The notes: generated by a model from the sequence alone, not told the origin. Shown: positions 48,796 through 59,021, numbered from the stretch's first letter. The stretch is 64,000 nt of DNA from Burkholderiaceae bacterium (GCA_023954015.1 JAMLIS010000005.1:147662-211661), one strand, 5' to 3'. A program made the numbers and translations.

Positions 48796-49704
48796 GTGCC
48801 TGCCGCCCAATCCAGATCGCCCGCGGCTCCTGTTGCGTCGCAGCGCGCAATCGGCATCGTCTATCTGGTGACGACGTCGGTGGGCTGGGGCGTCAACTGG
48901 CCGGTGATGAAGATGCTGCTGCAGGAGTGGCCGCCGCTGCTCGCGCGCGGCAGCGCGGGCGTCACGGCTGCGCTCGGCATCGGCGTGCTCGCCGCGATGC
49001 GCGGCGAGCCGATTGCCGTGCCGGTGCGCGTCGTGCCGCGACTGCTCGCCGCGGCCTTCGTCAACGTCTTCGCCTGGATGGGGTTCTCGACGCTGTCGCT
49101 GCTGTGGCTCGGCGCGGGGGAAGCGGCATTGCTCGTCTACACGATGCCGATCTGGGCGATGATCTTCGCATGGCCGCTGCTCGGCGCGCGCCCGGATGCG
49201 GCGGGCGTCGCCGCCCTCGTCCTCGGCTTTGCCGGCATCGCGGTACTGCTCGGTTCGCAGGGAATCGCCGTCGGCATGCAGAAGATGCCCGGCGTGCTGC
49301 TCACGCTGTCGGCAGCGGTGCTCTTCGCCTTCGGCACCGTCGTCTGGCGCACGCCGCTGCCGCTCGCGCCGCTCGCGTCGGTCGCGTGGCAGGTCGGGCT
49401 CGGTTGCCTGCCGATGCTCGCGTACGGAATCGCCGTCGAGCCGTCGCCGCGGGCAACGTCGGCCAGCGGCTGGCTGGCAATGGCGTACATGACGATCGTG
49501 CCGATGGGCGTGTGCTACCTGAGCTGGTTCGCCGCGCTGCGCCGCGTTGCGCCGCAGATGGCTTCGATGACGACGCTGCTCGTACCGGTGGTCGGCGTGC
49601 TCGCGGCGTCGATCGCGCTCGGCGAGCCGCTCGGCGCGGTGCAGTGGATGGCGCTGGCATTGACACTGGGCGGCGTGGCGCTGGCGCTGCGCAGGCCGGC
49701 ATGA
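48796..49704 (+). CDS. EamA/DMT-family permease
   Basis: This is a ten-helix drug/metabolite transporter of about 302 residues with two EamA repeats. Features are WGVNWPVMKMLLQEWPPLLARG in the first helix pair, AALLVYTMPIWAMIFAWPLLGARP, and MASMTTLLVPVVGVLAASIALGEPL in the second repeat. The GTG at 48796 is the likely start, since upstream residues are polar and not family-like; the exact start is uncertain. Probable exporter of a small metabolite. Its stop overlaps the DUF488 gene start (ATGA). Confidence 0.88.
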   Translation: MPAAQSRSPAAPVASQRAIGIVYLVTTSVGWGVNWPVMKMLLQEWPPLLARGSAGVTAALGIGVLAAMRGEPIAVPVRVVPRLLAAAFVNVFAWMGFSTLSLLWLGAGEAALLVYTMPIWAMIFAWPLLGARPDAAGVAALVLGFAGIAVLLGSQGIAVGMQKMPGVLLTLSAAVLFAFGTVVWRTPLPLAPLASVAWQVGLGCLPMLAYGIAVEPSPRATSASGWLAMAYMTIVPMGVCYLSWFAALRRVAPQMASMTTLLVPVVGVLAASIALGEPLGAVQWMALALTLGGVALALRRPA

Positions 49705-50291
49705 CGGCACAAGCGGCACAAGCGGCACCGGCACGATCCGGACCGGTGGAACGCCGCGTCTGGACGATCGGGCACTCGTCGCGCTCCATCGACGAGTTCG
49801 TCTCGCTGCTGCTCGGGCACGCGATCGAGTGCGTCGCCGACGTGCGCCGATACGCCGGATCGCGCAAGCATCCGCAGTTCAACCCCGATGCGCTGGCCGG
49901 CTCGCTGCGCGCCGAGGGGATCGCCTACCAGGCGATGCCCGAACTGGGCGGACGGCGTCCGGCCCACGAAGACTCTCCGCACACGGTCTGGCGCAATCCG
50001 TCGTTCCGCGGCTACGCCGACCACATGGATTCGGCCGAGTTCGATCTTGCTCTACGGGCACTCATGGAGCTGGCAGCAGTCAAGCGCACGGCGATCATGT
50101 GCTCGGAAGCCGTCTGGTGGCGATGTCACCGGTCGATGATCGCCGACGCGTTGAAGGTGAAGGGCTGGCTCGTGCTGCACGTCCTCGGCGAAGGCGCGGC
50201 GAAGGAGCATCCGTATACGTCGGCGGCGTCGATCGTCGATGGCCGGCTGCAGTACGGCGAAGGCGAGGGAACCGCGGGCGTGGAGTCGTAG
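49701..50291 (+). CDS. DUF488 family protein
   Basis: The 196-residue protein matches DUF488: VWTIGHSSRSIDEFVSLLLGHAIECVADVRRYAGSRK-type opening, then HTVWRNPSFRGYADHM, and the late CSEAVWWRCHRSMIADAL with two cysteines and a His that could bind a metal or act in catalysis. Function is not known. It is translationally coupled to the EamA permease gene through an ATGA overlap. Confidence 0.88.
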   Translation: MTAQAAQAAPARSGPVERRVWTIGHSSRSIDEFVSLLLGHAIECVADVRRYAGSRKHPQFNPDALAGSLRAEGIAYQAMPELGGRRPAHEDSPHTVWRNPSFRGYADHMDSAEFDLALRALMELAAVKRTAIMCSEAVWWRCHRSMIADALKVKGWLVLHVLGEGAAKEHPYTSAASIVDGRLQYGEGEGTAGVES

Positions 50292-50379
50292 GACGCATTC
50301 CCCGGCGAAAGCCCTAAAGACGCTGCGCAAAGGCGGGCTTGCCGTGCGGCTCCGTGCCCGGCGGGGTTATCGTTCGCCG

Positions 50380-51300
50380 ATGAATCCGACGCTCGAACCT
50401 CCGTTGCTCGAACAGGTCATCGAACCTCGCCGTCACGATCTCGGCGGTTTCGAGGTCGATCGCGTGCTGCCGTTCCAGGCACGGCGAATGGTCGGCCCCT
50501 TCGTCTTCTTCGACCGGATGGGGCCGCACCGAATGCAGGCGCCGGTGCCGCGCAGCACCGACGTGCGCCCGCATCCGCACATCGGCCTGTCCACGGTCAC
50601 CTACCTGTTCGAAGGCGAGATGACGCATCGCGACAGCACCGGAGCGACGCAGGTGATCCGCCCCGGCGCTTTGAACTGGATGACGGCCGGCAGCGGCATC
50701 GTCCATTCGGAGCGCTTCGACGGCATGCGCGAGACGGGCGGGCCGATCGACGGCATCCAGAGCTGGGTGGCGCTGCCGCGCGAGGACGAGGAGGACGCCC
50801 CGTCGTTCGAGCATTACGACGTCGACGTGCTGCCGAGCGGCGACGAGGCGGGCGTCTCGTTGCGGTTGATCGCCGGCGAAGCCTACGGGCTGCGCAGCCC
50901 GGCCCGGACGCATTCGCCGCTCTTCTACGTGCACGTCGAGATGCAGCCGGGTGCGCGGGTCGTCCTTCCGGCGGAATACGCCGAGCGCGCCGTCTACGTC
51001 GCTCGCGGCCAGGTGCGCTGCGACGGCCAGCAGCACGACCGCGGGCGTCTGCTCGTGTTTCGTGCCGGCGGTGCGCCCGAGGTGCAGGCGGTCGGCAACA
51101 CCCGGCTGATGCTGCTCGGCGGCGAACCGGTCGGCGAGCGCTTTCTCTGGTGGAATTTCGTCTCGTCGAGCCGCGAGCGGATCGAGCAGGCGAAGGCCGA
51201 CTGGGCGGCGGGCCGCATGCGACTGCCGCCGGGCGACGACGCCGAGCGCATCCCGCTGCCGCCGGACGCACGCGCGACTTCACCCAACCCGATGTCCTGA
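50380..51300 (+). CDS. Pirin family protein
   Basis: This is a bicupin of 306 residues. The N-terminal cupin has RPHPHIGLSTVTYLFEGEMTHRDS with the metal-binding His cluster and a His-Ser-Glu (IVHSERF). Bacterial pirins can act as quercetinases or bind regulatory partners. The ATG at 50380 lies 15 bases after a GGGGTTATCG segment and lacks a clear Shine-Dalgarno. It is 13 bp upstream of ftsH on the same strand, suggesting joint expression. Confidence 0.92.
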   Translation: MNPTLEPPLLEQVIEPRRHDLGGFEVDRVLPFQARRMVGPFVFFDRMGPHRMQAPVPRSTDVRPHPHIGLSTVTYLFEGEMTHRDSTGATQVIRPGALNWMTAGSGIVHSERFDGMRETGGPIDGIQSWVALPREDEEDAPSFEHYDVDVLPSGDEAGVSLRLIAGEAYGLRSPARTHSPLFYVHVEMQPGARVVLPAEYAERAVYVARGQVRCDGQQHDRGRLLVFRAGGAPEVQAVGNTRLMLLGGEPVGERFLWWNFVSSSRERIEQAKADWAAGRMRLPPGDDAERIPLPPDARATSPNPMS

Positions 51301-51313
51301 GCGAGGAGCCACG

Positions 51314-53434
51314 GTGGCCGACCCCGAAGCAACCCGGTCGAACGCGACCCGATCGCCGATGCCGCCGCCGCGCGACAAGATCCCCGGCCGGCCCGGGGGC
51401 GGGCCGCAGATCCCCGGGGGCGGGCGCTTCGGCACCAACATCCCGCCGAGCCGCACGTGGCTCGTGTTCGTGCTCATCCTGCTGGCCAACTGGTTCCTCG
51501 TGCGCTACCTGTTTCCGGCGCCCGGCGAGGCCATTCCGCTGCCGTACACGGCGTTCAAGCAGGAAGTCGCCAACGGCAACGTCGACGCGATCTACAACCA
51601 GGGACAGTCGATCGAGGGCCGCCTGAAGTCGGCCATCACGTGGCCGCCGCCGGGCGAGAACGTGCAGGCCGCGCCGGGCGCGAGCCGGGCCGAGCGGCGG
51701 CTGCAGCAGGAGCCGCGCACGTCCGACACCTTCACCACGGTGCTTCCGGCCTTCGTCGACAACGGGCTCGAAGCCTTCCTCATCGATCACAAGGTGGAGA
51801 TCAGCGCGGTGCCGATCCAGACCGGCAGCAGCCCGCTGGCGACGCTGCTGTTCGGTTTCGGCCCGGCGATCCTGTTCATCGCGTTCTACGTCTGGCTGTT
51901 CCGTCGCGCACAGCAGGGCATGGGCGGCATGGGTGCCGGCGGTCTCATGGGTATCGGCAAGAGCCGCGCGCGGCGCTACGACCAGGAAAGCGGGCAGAAG
52001 GTCACCTTCGACGACGTCGCCGGCATCGACGAGGCCGAGAACGAACTGGTCGAGATCGTCGACTTCCTGAAGGATCCGGCGAAGTACCAGCGCCTGGGCG
52101 GTACCGCTCCGAAGGGCGTGTTGCTCGTGGGGTCGCCCGGCACCGGCAAGACGCTGCTGGCGCGCGCGGTGGCCGGCGAGGCAGGCGTGCCGTTCTTCTC
52201 GATGAGCGGGGCCGAGTTCGTCGAGATGATCGTCGGGGTCGGCGCCGCACGCGTGCGCGACCTCTTCAAGCAGGCCCGCGAGCACGCGCCGGCGATCATC
52301 TTCATCGACGAGCTCGACGCGATCGGTCGCGCGCGTGGCCAGGTGGCGATCGGCGGCTCGAGCGAGCAGGAGCAGACGCTGAACCAGATCCTCACCGAGA
52401 TGGACGGCTTCTCGAGCCGCGAGGGCATCATCGTGCTCTCCGCGACGAACCAGCCCGACGTGCTCGACAAGGCGTTGCTGCGCCCGGGGCGCTTCGACCG
52501 GCGCGTCGTCGTCAACCTGCCCGATCGCAAGGGGCGCGAGGCGATCCTGAAAGTGCACGTTCGCAAGGTGCCGCTCGACGCCGACGTGTCGCTGGCCGAG
52601 ATCGCGGCGTCGACGCCCGGGCTGTCGGGCGCCGACCTGAAGAACCTCGTCAACGAGGCGGCGCTGCTCGCGGCGCGGCGCGAGTTGAACGCGGTGCGTG
52701 CGAAGGACTTCACCGATGCGCTCGAGAAGATCGTCCTCGGTCCCGAGCGGCCGCTGCTGCTGAGCGACGAGGATCGCGAGCGCATCGCCTATCACGAGAG
52801 CGGGCACGCGGTTCTCGGGCTGGTCGTGCCGGGTGCCGACCCGGTGCATCGCGTGACGATCGTCCCACGCGGGCGCGCGCTCGGCGTCACCTACCAGCGT
52901 CCCGACGCCGATCGCTACAACTATCCGGAGGCGTACCTGCGCGCGAAGATCGTCGGCATGCTCGGCGGGCGAGTCGCCGAGGAAGTCGTCTACGGAACGA
53001 GAACCACCGGTGCCGAGAACGACATCGAGCAGGCCACGCAGCTCGCACGCAACATGGTCACGCGCTGGGGAATGAGCGACCGGCTCGGCATGGTGCAGCT
53101 CGCGCCGCGCGAGAACCCGTACCTGAGCGGACCGTCCTACGGCGGCTTCGGCGGCGACAGGCCGTTCAGCGACGAGACCGCGCAGGTGATCGATGCCGAG
53201 GTGCTGCGCATCATCGGCGAGAGCCACGACGAGGCAACGCGGCTGCTGAAGGAGCACCGGCGCGAGCTCGACGCCTTGGTGGCCGCGCTGTTGGCGCGCG
53301 AGACGCTCGACGAGCGCGAGATCCTCGAAGTGACCGGCCTGCCGCCGGCGCCGGCGTTGCAGACGCGCCCGATCGCCGCGGCCGGGGCGCCGGCGAGCGA
53401 CGCGGCGCAACGCGGCGAAGTGCAGCGGGCGTAG
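51314..53434 (+). CDS. ftsH: ATP-dependent zinc metalloprotease FtsH (second-type paralogue)
   Basis: This is a membrane-anchored AAA+ protease of 706 residues. A Gly/Pro-rich cytoplasmic N-terminus (about 45 residues) precedes the first helix ([16 protein letters not shown]). An enlarged periplasmic domain (about 70-175) and a second helix ([11 protein letters not shown]) follow. Walker A GSPGTGKT lies near 273, Walker [12 protein letters not shown] near 328, and the zinc site HESGH is at 494-498. The housekeeping ftsH normally sits beside rlmE and folP. Here the neighbours are pirin and glyoxalase II, and the extended N-terminus and periplasmic part suggest an additional copy. It starts at GTG with GAGGAG upstream. 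Confidence 0.94.
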   Translation: MADPEATRSNATRSPMPPPRDKIPGRPGGGPQIPGGGRFGTNIPPSRTWLVFVLILLANWFLVRYLFPAPGEAIPLPYTAFKQEVANGNVDAIYNQGQSIEGRLKSAITWPPPGENVQAAPGASRAERRLQQEPRTSDTFTTVLPAFVDNGLEAFLIDHKVEISAVPIQTGSSPLATLLFGFGPAILFIAFYVWLFRRAQQGMGGMGAGGLMGIGKSRARRYDQESGQKVTFDDVAGIDEAENELVEIVDFLKDPAKYQRLGGTAPKGVLLVGSPGTGKTLLARAVAGEAGVPFFSMSGAEFVEMIVGVGAARVRDLFKQAREHAPAIIFIDELDAIGRARGQVAIGGSSEQEQTLNQILTEMDGFSSREGIIVLSATNQPDVLDKALLRPGRFDRRVVVNLPDRKGREAILKVHVRKVPLDADVSLAEIAASTPGLSGADLKNLVNEAALLAARRELNAVRAKDFTDALEKIVLGPERPLLLSDEDRERIAYHESGHAVLGLVVPGADPVHRVTIVPRGRALGVTYQRPDADRYNYPEAYLRAKIVGMLGGRVAEEVVYGTRTTGAENDIEQATQLARNMVTRWGMSDRLGMVQLAPRENPYLSGPSYGGFGGDRPFSDETAQVIDAEVLRIIGESHDEATRLLKEHRRELDALVAALLARETLDEREILEVTGLPPAPALQTRPIAAAGAPASDAAQRGEVQRA

Positions 53435-53452
53435 CGCGCGCCGGCGTGCGAT

Positions 53453-54244
53453 TCACCACGTGTTGCGCATCTCGCGCAGCTTCAGGAAAACCGTCTTCGG
53501 GTCGGGGCGCTCGGGCAGATCGGGAAAGCGCTCGCGCAGCCGCGCGATCATGCTTTCGCTGGTCAGGCGCAGGAAGGTGTTGATGCGTTTTTCCTGCGCC
53601 AGCGTCGTCACCCTCGACTGCTCCGGATCCTGTCCGGACACCTTCGCCAGCAGCTCGTGCGCGTCCTCGTTGTCGGGCTCGTTCGCCAGCGTGAATTTCA
53701 GGTTGTTCTCGATGTAGTCGTGCCCCGGATAGACGCGCGTGCCCTCGGGCAGCTTCGCCAGTTGCTGCACGAAGGTCGTGTACAGCTCGACCGGATCGCC
53801 GCCGTTGTGGCAGTTGCCGGCGCCGGCGTTGAACAGCGTGTCTCCCGAGAAGAGCGCCGGCTCGTCGGTGTGCGACTTCAGGCAGATGTGGCACATCGTG
53901 TGCCCCGGCGTGTCCATGCACTCGAGTTCGACCGTGCGGCCGACCTCGATGATGTCGCCGGCCTTCACGCCGCGGTCGACGCCGGGGATGCTGCGTCCGG
54001 CCTTGTGATGCGCGATCAGCTTCGCGCCGGTGGCGGCGATCACCGCGTCGTTGCCGCCGATGTGATCGAAGTGCTCATGCGTGTTCAGCACCTGCGTGAT
54101 CTGCCAGCCGCGATCCTTCGCGGCCTTCAGGCACTTCGCGTGGTCGAGCGGGTCGATCGCGAGCGCCTCGCCCGTCTCGGGGCAGGCGACCAGGTAGTTG
54201 AAATTGCGATAGGCGTTCGCCGTCCAGATGCGCTCGACGATCAT
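53453..54244 (-). CDS. gloB: Hydroxyacylglutathione hydrolase (glyoxalase II)
   Basis: This metallo-beta-lactamase-fold enzyme hydrolyses S-lactoylglutathione to lactate and glutathione. The 263-residue protein has the metal motif THEHFDHIGG (about residue 55), DTPGHTMCHIC (about 112), FSGDTLFNAGAGN (about 131) and the C-terminal YPGHDYIENNLKF, with the glutathione-binding helical tail. The ATG at 54244 follows AGGAG. A much longer frame upstream is antisense to the TetR gene region and is rejected. Convergent with ftsH, 18 bp apart. Confidence 0.93.
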   Translation of the reverse strand: MIVERIWTANAYRNFNYLVACPETGEALAIDPLDHAKCLKAAKDRGWQITQVLNTHEHFDHIGGNDAVIAATGAKLIAHHKAGRSIPGVDRGVKAGDIIEVGRTVELECMDTPGHTMCHICLKSHTDEPALFSGDTLFNAGAGNCHNGGDPVELYTTFVQQLAKLPEGTRVYPGHDYIENNLKFTLANEPDNEDAHELLAKVSGQDPEQSRVTTLAQEKRINTFLRLTSESMIARLRERFPDLPERPDPKTVFLKLREMRNTW

Positions 54245-54387
54245 CGGTCGATTCTCCTGTTCCGCTCCGAGTCTGCCACGAATCGGCCGCGGGAAAGCCG
54301 CTGCCCACGCGCACGGCCGGCACGGCGTGCGGCCGCGCGGGCAAGGTGTCAGAATCGACCACCATGGACGAAAGGAGAGGCACTGCG

Positions 54388-55062
54388 ATGGGCGGACCCG
54401 ACCTTCGTACGCCGCGGGTGCGGCGAACCCGCGCCGAGCAGCGCGAGCTGCACGAGCGGACGGTGCGCGCCTCGCTGCGAATGTTCGCCGACGGCGGCTA
54501 CGAGGCGCTGTCGATGCGCAAGCTCGCCAGCGAGGTCGGTGTGCCGGCCATGTCGCTGTACCGCTATTTCCCCACGAAGGCGCATCTGGTGCGCCACATC
54601 TGGGCCGATCTGCTGCTGCGCGCCCACGGTCGCGCATTGTCGGCGTTGCCGGAGTCGGCGCACGCACCCGCGCGACTGGCCGCCTACCTCGATGCATGGC
54701 TGCAGTACTGGCTCGACAACCGCGATCATTATTGGGTCGTGTTCGCGATCCGCGACTCGGGTCGCGACTGGGTCGACGCATCCGATGGCGAGGTGCCGCG
54801 ACCCGACCCGTGGCGGGTCCTGGCCACTCTGACCGAGCTGGTCGACGGGTGCTCGGCCGAAGGCGGGCGCGCCGCGGTGCATCCGCACGCGGTCGAGGCG
54901 CTGTTCTGCAAGATGCTCGGCTTCCTCACCGGGGCGATCGGCATGGCCTCGCTCGCCAATGCCGACGTCGACGGACTGAAGCGATCGCTGGTGGCCGAGA
55001 TGGTCGCTCAGGTCGTCTCCGGTCGAGCCGACGTGCCGCAGCAGGGGAACCGCAGCGCCTGA
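54388..55062 (+). CDS. TetR-family transcriptional regulator
   Basis: The 224-residue protein has a TetR helix-turn-helix at about residues 20-65 (SLRMFADGGYEALSMRKLASEVGVPAMSLYRYFPTKAHLVRHI). A ligand-binding helical domain with a C-terminal TetR_C-like segment follows. The ATG at 54388 has AAAGGAGAGG seven bases upstream; an earlier ATG at 54364 is possible. It lies directly upstream of the P-type ATPase frame on the same strand and may regulate it or itself; no operator was identified. Confidence 0.9.
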   Translation: MGGPDLRTPRVRRTRAEQRELHERTVRASLRMFADGGYEALSMRKLASEVGVPAMSLYRYFPTKAHLVRHIWADLLLRAHGRALSALPESAHAPARLAAYLDAWLQYWLDNRDHYWVVFAIRDSGRDWVDASDGEVPRPDPWRVLATLTELVDGCSAEGGRAAVHPHAVEALFCKMLGFLTGAIGMASLANADVDGLKRSLVAEMVAQVVSGRADVPQQGNRSA

Positions 55063-55120
55063 GAACGCGCAAGGCGATGCCTCGCTGCGCGACGCCGCGC
55101 AGCTTGCGCGCGCGCTCGGC

Positions 55121-57898
55121 GTGGACCCCGAGCGCGGCCTGGACGAAGCGGAGGCGGCGCGACGCCTGTCGCGGGACGGGCCGAACCGGTTGCGCGGCAG
55201 GCAGCCCACGCCGCTGCTGCGTCGCGTGCTCGGGCAGTTTCACGATCCGCTGATCTACCTGCTGCTGTTCGCCGCGGCGATCTCGCTCGCCGCGTGGTTC
55301 GCCGACGGCGCCGCCGACTGGCCCGTGGATGCGCTGGTGATCGCGGCGATCGTGATCGCCAACGCGGTGCTCGGCGCGGTGCAGGAGGTGCGCGCGCAGA
55401 ATGCGGTCGCCGCGCTGGCCAGGCTCACCGAAGCGACTTCGTCGGTGCTGCGCGAAGGACGGCTGCGGCGCATTCCGGGCGAGTCGCTGGTCTGCGGCGA
55501 CGTTCTCGTGCTCGCCGAAGGCGACGCGGTCGGTGCAGACGCCCGGCTTTTCGAGGCGCCCTCGCTACGCGTGCAGGAAGCCTCGCTCACCGGCGAGAGC
55601 GAAGCGGTCGACAAGGATCCGGCGCCGCTTGCGGCGCCGGCGGCGCTGGCCGATCGCAGCAACATGGTGTTCGCCGGCACCGCCGTCGTGCAGGGCAGCG
55701 CGCGCGCGATCGTGACGGCCACCGGGATGCGCACGGAGCTCGGCGCGATCGCGGGGCTGCTCGAGGCGGCCGAGGAGCCGCCGACGCCGCTCGAACGCGA
55801 GATCGAGCGAATCGGTCGCCTGCTCGGCGTCGCGGTGGTGGCGGTGGCCGCGATCGTCGTCGCGACCGTTCTCCTGCTCTCGCAGCCGCGCAGCGCCTCC
55901 GAGGTCGTCGACGTGCTGCTGCTCGGCGTCTCGCTGGCGGTTGCCGCGGTTCCCGAAGGGCTGCCGGCCATCCTGTCGCTCGTGCTCGCGCTCGGCGTGC
56001 AGCGGATGGCGCGACGCAACGCGATCGTCAAGAAGCTGTCGTCGGTGGAGACGCTCGGTTCGGCTTCGGTGATCGCCTCCGACAAGACCGGAACGCTGAC
56101 GCGTTCGGAGATGACCGTCGAGCGCGTGATGACCGCCTCGGGGGCGACGCACGTGACCGGCGTCGGCTACGCGCCCGAGGGACGGCTCGAGTACGACAGC
56201 GTGCAGGCGGACGATGCGAAGCGCAGCGAGGCGATGCGTGCCGAGAACGTCGCCGTGCTCTGCGGCGGGAGCCTGGCCGGCAACGCCGTGCTGCAGCAGG
56301 CAGCAGACGGCAGCTGGCGCGTGCACGGCGACCCCACCGAGGCCGCGTTCCTCGTGGCCGAGCGCAAGGCGGGATTCACCGAGCGGCGCGAGCGCCGATT
56401 CGAGCGCATCGCCGAGATCGCGTTCAGCTCCGAGCGCAAGCGGATGTCGAGCATCGAGATCGACCGCGAGCGCGGCGGCGAACGCGTCCTCGTCAGCAAG
56501 GGGGCGCCGGACGTGCTCGTGCGCCTGTGCGATCGGGTGCGCGTGGGCGCGGAAGTGGTCCCGCTCGACGAAGCGATGCGCGCGCGCATCCTGGCCGACG
56601 TCGATGCGATGTCGGACGATGCGCTGCGCACGCTGTCGGTCGCCTGCCGTCCGCTGTCGCCCGACGAAGCGGCGGATGCCGGCGAAGCGCTCGAGCGCAA
56701 CCTGATCTTCGCCGGCACAGTCGGCATCATCGATCCGCCGCGCGCCGAGGTCGGGCCGGCGATCGCCGATGCGCATCGCGCCGGCATCCGCGTGATCATG
56801 ATCACCGGCGATCACCCGCACACCGCCTTGCGCATCGCGCAGGACCTAGGCATCGCGCAGCGCGGCGACGCTGCGCTGTCGGGCGCGCAGATCGACGGGA
56901 TGGACGCCGAGGCTCTCGCGCGAGCCGCGCGCCGCACGAACGTCTATGCGCGCGTCGCCCCCGTGCACAAGCTGCGCATCGTCGACGCGCTGCAGGCCGA
57001 CGGACACGTCGTCGCGATGACCGGCGACGGTGTCAACGACGCGCCGGCGCTGAAATCGGCCGACATCGGCATCGCGATGGGCATCACCGGCACCGAGGTG
57101 ACGCGCCAGGCCGCGCGCATGATCCTGGCCGACGACAACTTCGCGACGATCGTCGCCGCGGTGCGCGAGGGGCGCATCGTCTTCGAGAACATCCGCAAGT
57201 TCCTTCGCTACCTGCTGTCGTCGAACCTCGGCGAAGTGCTCACGGTCTTCCTCGGCGTCGTGCTCGCCGACGCGATCGGCCTGTCGGCGGCCGCGGAGGG
57301 CGCCGGGCGCGTTGCGCTGCCGCTGCTCGCCACGCAGATCCTGTGGATCAACCTGATCACCGATTCGGGTCCGGCGCTGGCGATGGGCATCGACCCGGCG
57401 ATCGGCGACCCGATGGCGCGAGCGCCGCGCCGACCCGGCGAGCGGGTGATCGACGCACGCATGTGGGCGAGCGTGCTCGGTGTCGGCGCGGTGATGGCGG
57501 CGGCGACGCTGCTCACGCTCGACGCGTACCTGCCCGGCGGGTGGATCGAAGGCGAGCGCGACCTGTCCAACGCGCGCACCGCCGCCTTCACCACGCTCGT
57601 CTTCGCGCAATTGTTCAACTGCCTGAACGCACGCTCGGCGTCGGGGAGCGCGTTTCGCCACCTCTTCGTGAACCGTTGGCTGTGGGCGGCCATCGCGCTG
57701 TCGGTGCTGCTGCAGGTGGCGTGCGTGGAGCTCGCGCCGATGAACGCGGCATTCGGCACCGTGCCGCTGACGTCGGGGCAATGGCTGTTCTGCGCGGCGA
57801 TGGCCAGCGTCGTGTTGTGGTTCTCCGAGCTGGCGAAGGCGCTGCTGCGCGCGTTCGCGCAGCTGGCCGGCGCCCGGCGCGCCGCACCGGCGCGGTAG
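55121..57898 (+). CDS. P-type cation-transporting ATPase (type II, Ca2+-ATPase-like)
   Basis: This ion pump of 925 residues has the actuator motif LTGESEAV (near 152), helix-4 PEGLP (near 280) as in Ca2+-type pumps, phosphorylation site SDKTGTLT (near 320), the nucleotide-domain KGAP, hinge TGDGVNDAPALKSADIGIAMG and helix-6 NLITDSGPALAMG. No CPx heavy-metal motif is present. The GTG at 55121 is the first available start, but in-frame residues directly upstream (SLRDAAQLARALG) continue the usual N-terminal domain. The native start therefore appears lost or non-canonical (a CTG lies at 55085). It lies 58 bp after the TetR gene. Confidence 0.9.
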   Translation: MDPERGLDEAEAARRLSRDGPNRLRGRQPTPLLRRVLGQFHDPLIYLLLFAAAISLAAWFADGAADWPVDALVIAAIVIANAVLGAVQEVRAQNAVAALARLTEATSSVLREGRLRRIPGESLVCGDVLVLAEGDAVGADARLFEAPSLRVQEASLTGESEAVDKDPAPLAAPAALADRSNMVFAGTAVVQGSARAIVTATGMRTELGAIAGLLEAAEEPPTPLEREIERIGRLLGVAVVAVAAIVVATVLLLSQPRSASEVVDVLLLGVSLAVAAVPEGLPAILSLVLALGVQRMARRNAIVKKLSSVETLGSASVIASDKTGTLTRSEMTVERVMTASGATHVTGVGYAPEGRLEYDSVQADDAKRSEAMRAENVAVLCGGSLAGNAVLQQAADGSWRVHGDPTEAAFLVAERKAGFTERRERRFERIAEIAFSSERKRMSSIEIDRERGGERVLVSKGAPDVLVRLCDRVRVGAEVVPLDEAMRARILADVDAMSDDALRTLSVACRPLSPDEAADAGEALERNLIFAGTVGIIDPPRAEVGPAIADAHRAGIRVIMITGDHPHTALRIAQDLGIAQRGDAALSGAQIDGMDAEALARAARRTNVYARVAPVHKLRIVDALQADGHVVAMTGDGVNDAPALKSADIGIAMGITGTEVTRQAARMILADDNFATIVAAVREGRIVFENIRKFLRYLLSSNLGEVLTVFLGVVLADAIGLSAAAEGAGRVALPLLATQILWINLITDSGPALAMGIDPAIGDPMARAPRRPGERVIDARMWASVLGVGAVMAAATLLTLDAYLPGGWIEGERDLSNARTAAFTTLVFAQLFNCLNARSASGSAFRHLFVNRWLWAAIALSVLLQVACVELAPMNAAFGTVPLTSGQWLFCAAMASVVLWFSELAKALLRAFAQLAGARRAAPAR

Positions 57899-58003
57899 GC
57901 GCAGGTGCGCGTGCCGCGGACGGAGCCGGCGCAACAGCGCCGTCGGTTACGATCGGCGCACGACGGTCGCCGGGCCTGTCGGCGCAGCGGTCGGGAGGAA
58001 GTC

Positions 58004-58171
58004 ATGTTCGGGATTGCGGAGATCGGCATCGCGATGATCCTTTCGGGACTGGCGATCATGACCGTCGGCTACGCGGCGCGCGCGCGTCCGGTCGGACCCG
58101 TGCTGATCGGCATCGGCATCGTCGTTTCGCTCGCCGTGTTCGTGCATTACGTCATGGGATCGCTGCGGTAG
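58004..58171 (+). CDS. Small two-helix membrane protein of unknown function
   Basis: A 55-residue product starts MFGIAEIGIAMIL with a strong GGGAGGAA upstream of the ATG. It has two hydrophobic helices (residues 3-22 and 30-50) separated by a short basic turn (AARARPVG). The family is not recognised. Position after the P-type ATPase could mean a small regulatory partner, but no sequence evidence supports that. Confidence 0.65.
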   Translation: MFGIAEIGIAMILSGLAIMTVGYAARARPVGPVLIGIGIVVSLAVFVHYVMGSLR

Positions 58172-58286
58172 CGAGCGGCGCGCCGGGGCGTCGTTCCAAT
58201 CGCCTTTGCACGCGGCCGGGTGGCAGCGGTCGTACACTTGCCGGGCACGATTCGCCGGTGCAGCGAGCCGGCGAAAAGGGAAGATC

Positions 58287-59021
58287 ATGGACAACGTCGA
58301 GAATCCGCTACCGGACGCCGGGCTCGATGCGCCCGGACCGATCGTCGTTTCGCGCTGGCGCAGCCAGGCGCACGGCGTCGACGTGGGACGCACACGCGCC
58401 CGTCGGGTCGCGTTCGACGAATTGCAGCAGCGGCTCGCCGCGTCGGCCGATCTCCTGCAGGCGAGCCGTCCGCACCTCGAATGGCTGGCGGCATACTTCG
58501 CCGACATTCGCCACGTCGTCTATCTCACCGACGCGGACGGCGTCGTTCTCGCCAGCCTTGGAGACCCGGAGTCGCAACGGGAATTCGCGCTGCTCCCCGG
58601 CAACGTCTGGTCCGAACGCGAAATGGGAACCAACGGCGCCGGGACCGCGCTCGCCTCCGGGCGTCCGGTGGTCGTGCAGGGCGACGAGCACTACCTCGAG
58701 GCCTTCCGGTCCTTCACCTGCGTTGCCGCGCCGGTCCGCGACGGAGCAGGAAGCGTGATCGGAGCGATCGACCTGAGCACCTCGCTGGCCGACGGCAAGC
58801 CGGCCAACATCGGCCTGATGAGCTACGTGGCGCTGATGATCGAGCGCGACCTGGTCCACGCCCGACGCGAGCACCAATGGCGAAATGCGCGCCAGGCGGC
58901 CGACGAACTGGCGTTGCGCGAGGCGCAGTCGCGGCGGGCGCACGAGCGCCTGCAGCTCATCCTCGACACGTACCGGTCCTCGTGTATCTCGTCGACGAAT
59001 CGGGGCGCATCGTCGACGTGA
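58287..59021 (+). pseudogene. N-terminal GAF part of a frameshifted sensor histidine kinase
   Basis: The ATG at 58287 (AAAAGGGAAGATC upstream) opens a 244-residue frame with a GAF domain of the kind seen in sigma-54 activators of the AcoR type (LLPGNVWSEREMGTNGAGTALASGRPVVVQGDEHYLEAFRSFTCVAAPV-like segment, residues about 105-160). A short coiled-coil linker then reads HERLQLILDTY. At about 58967-58971 the frame is lost: the PAS domain that should follow continues in the +2 frame. A missing single base (for example C in GACAC-GTACCG) would restore one gene from 58287 to 60391. The last 17 residues in this frame are nonsense. Confidence 0.75.

Noticed and set aside
55121..57898. Copper-exporting ATPase partner for the CopZ-like chaperone
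   Set aside because: The pump lacks the CPx motif and N-terminal HMA domains, and has the PEGLP of calcium-type pumps.
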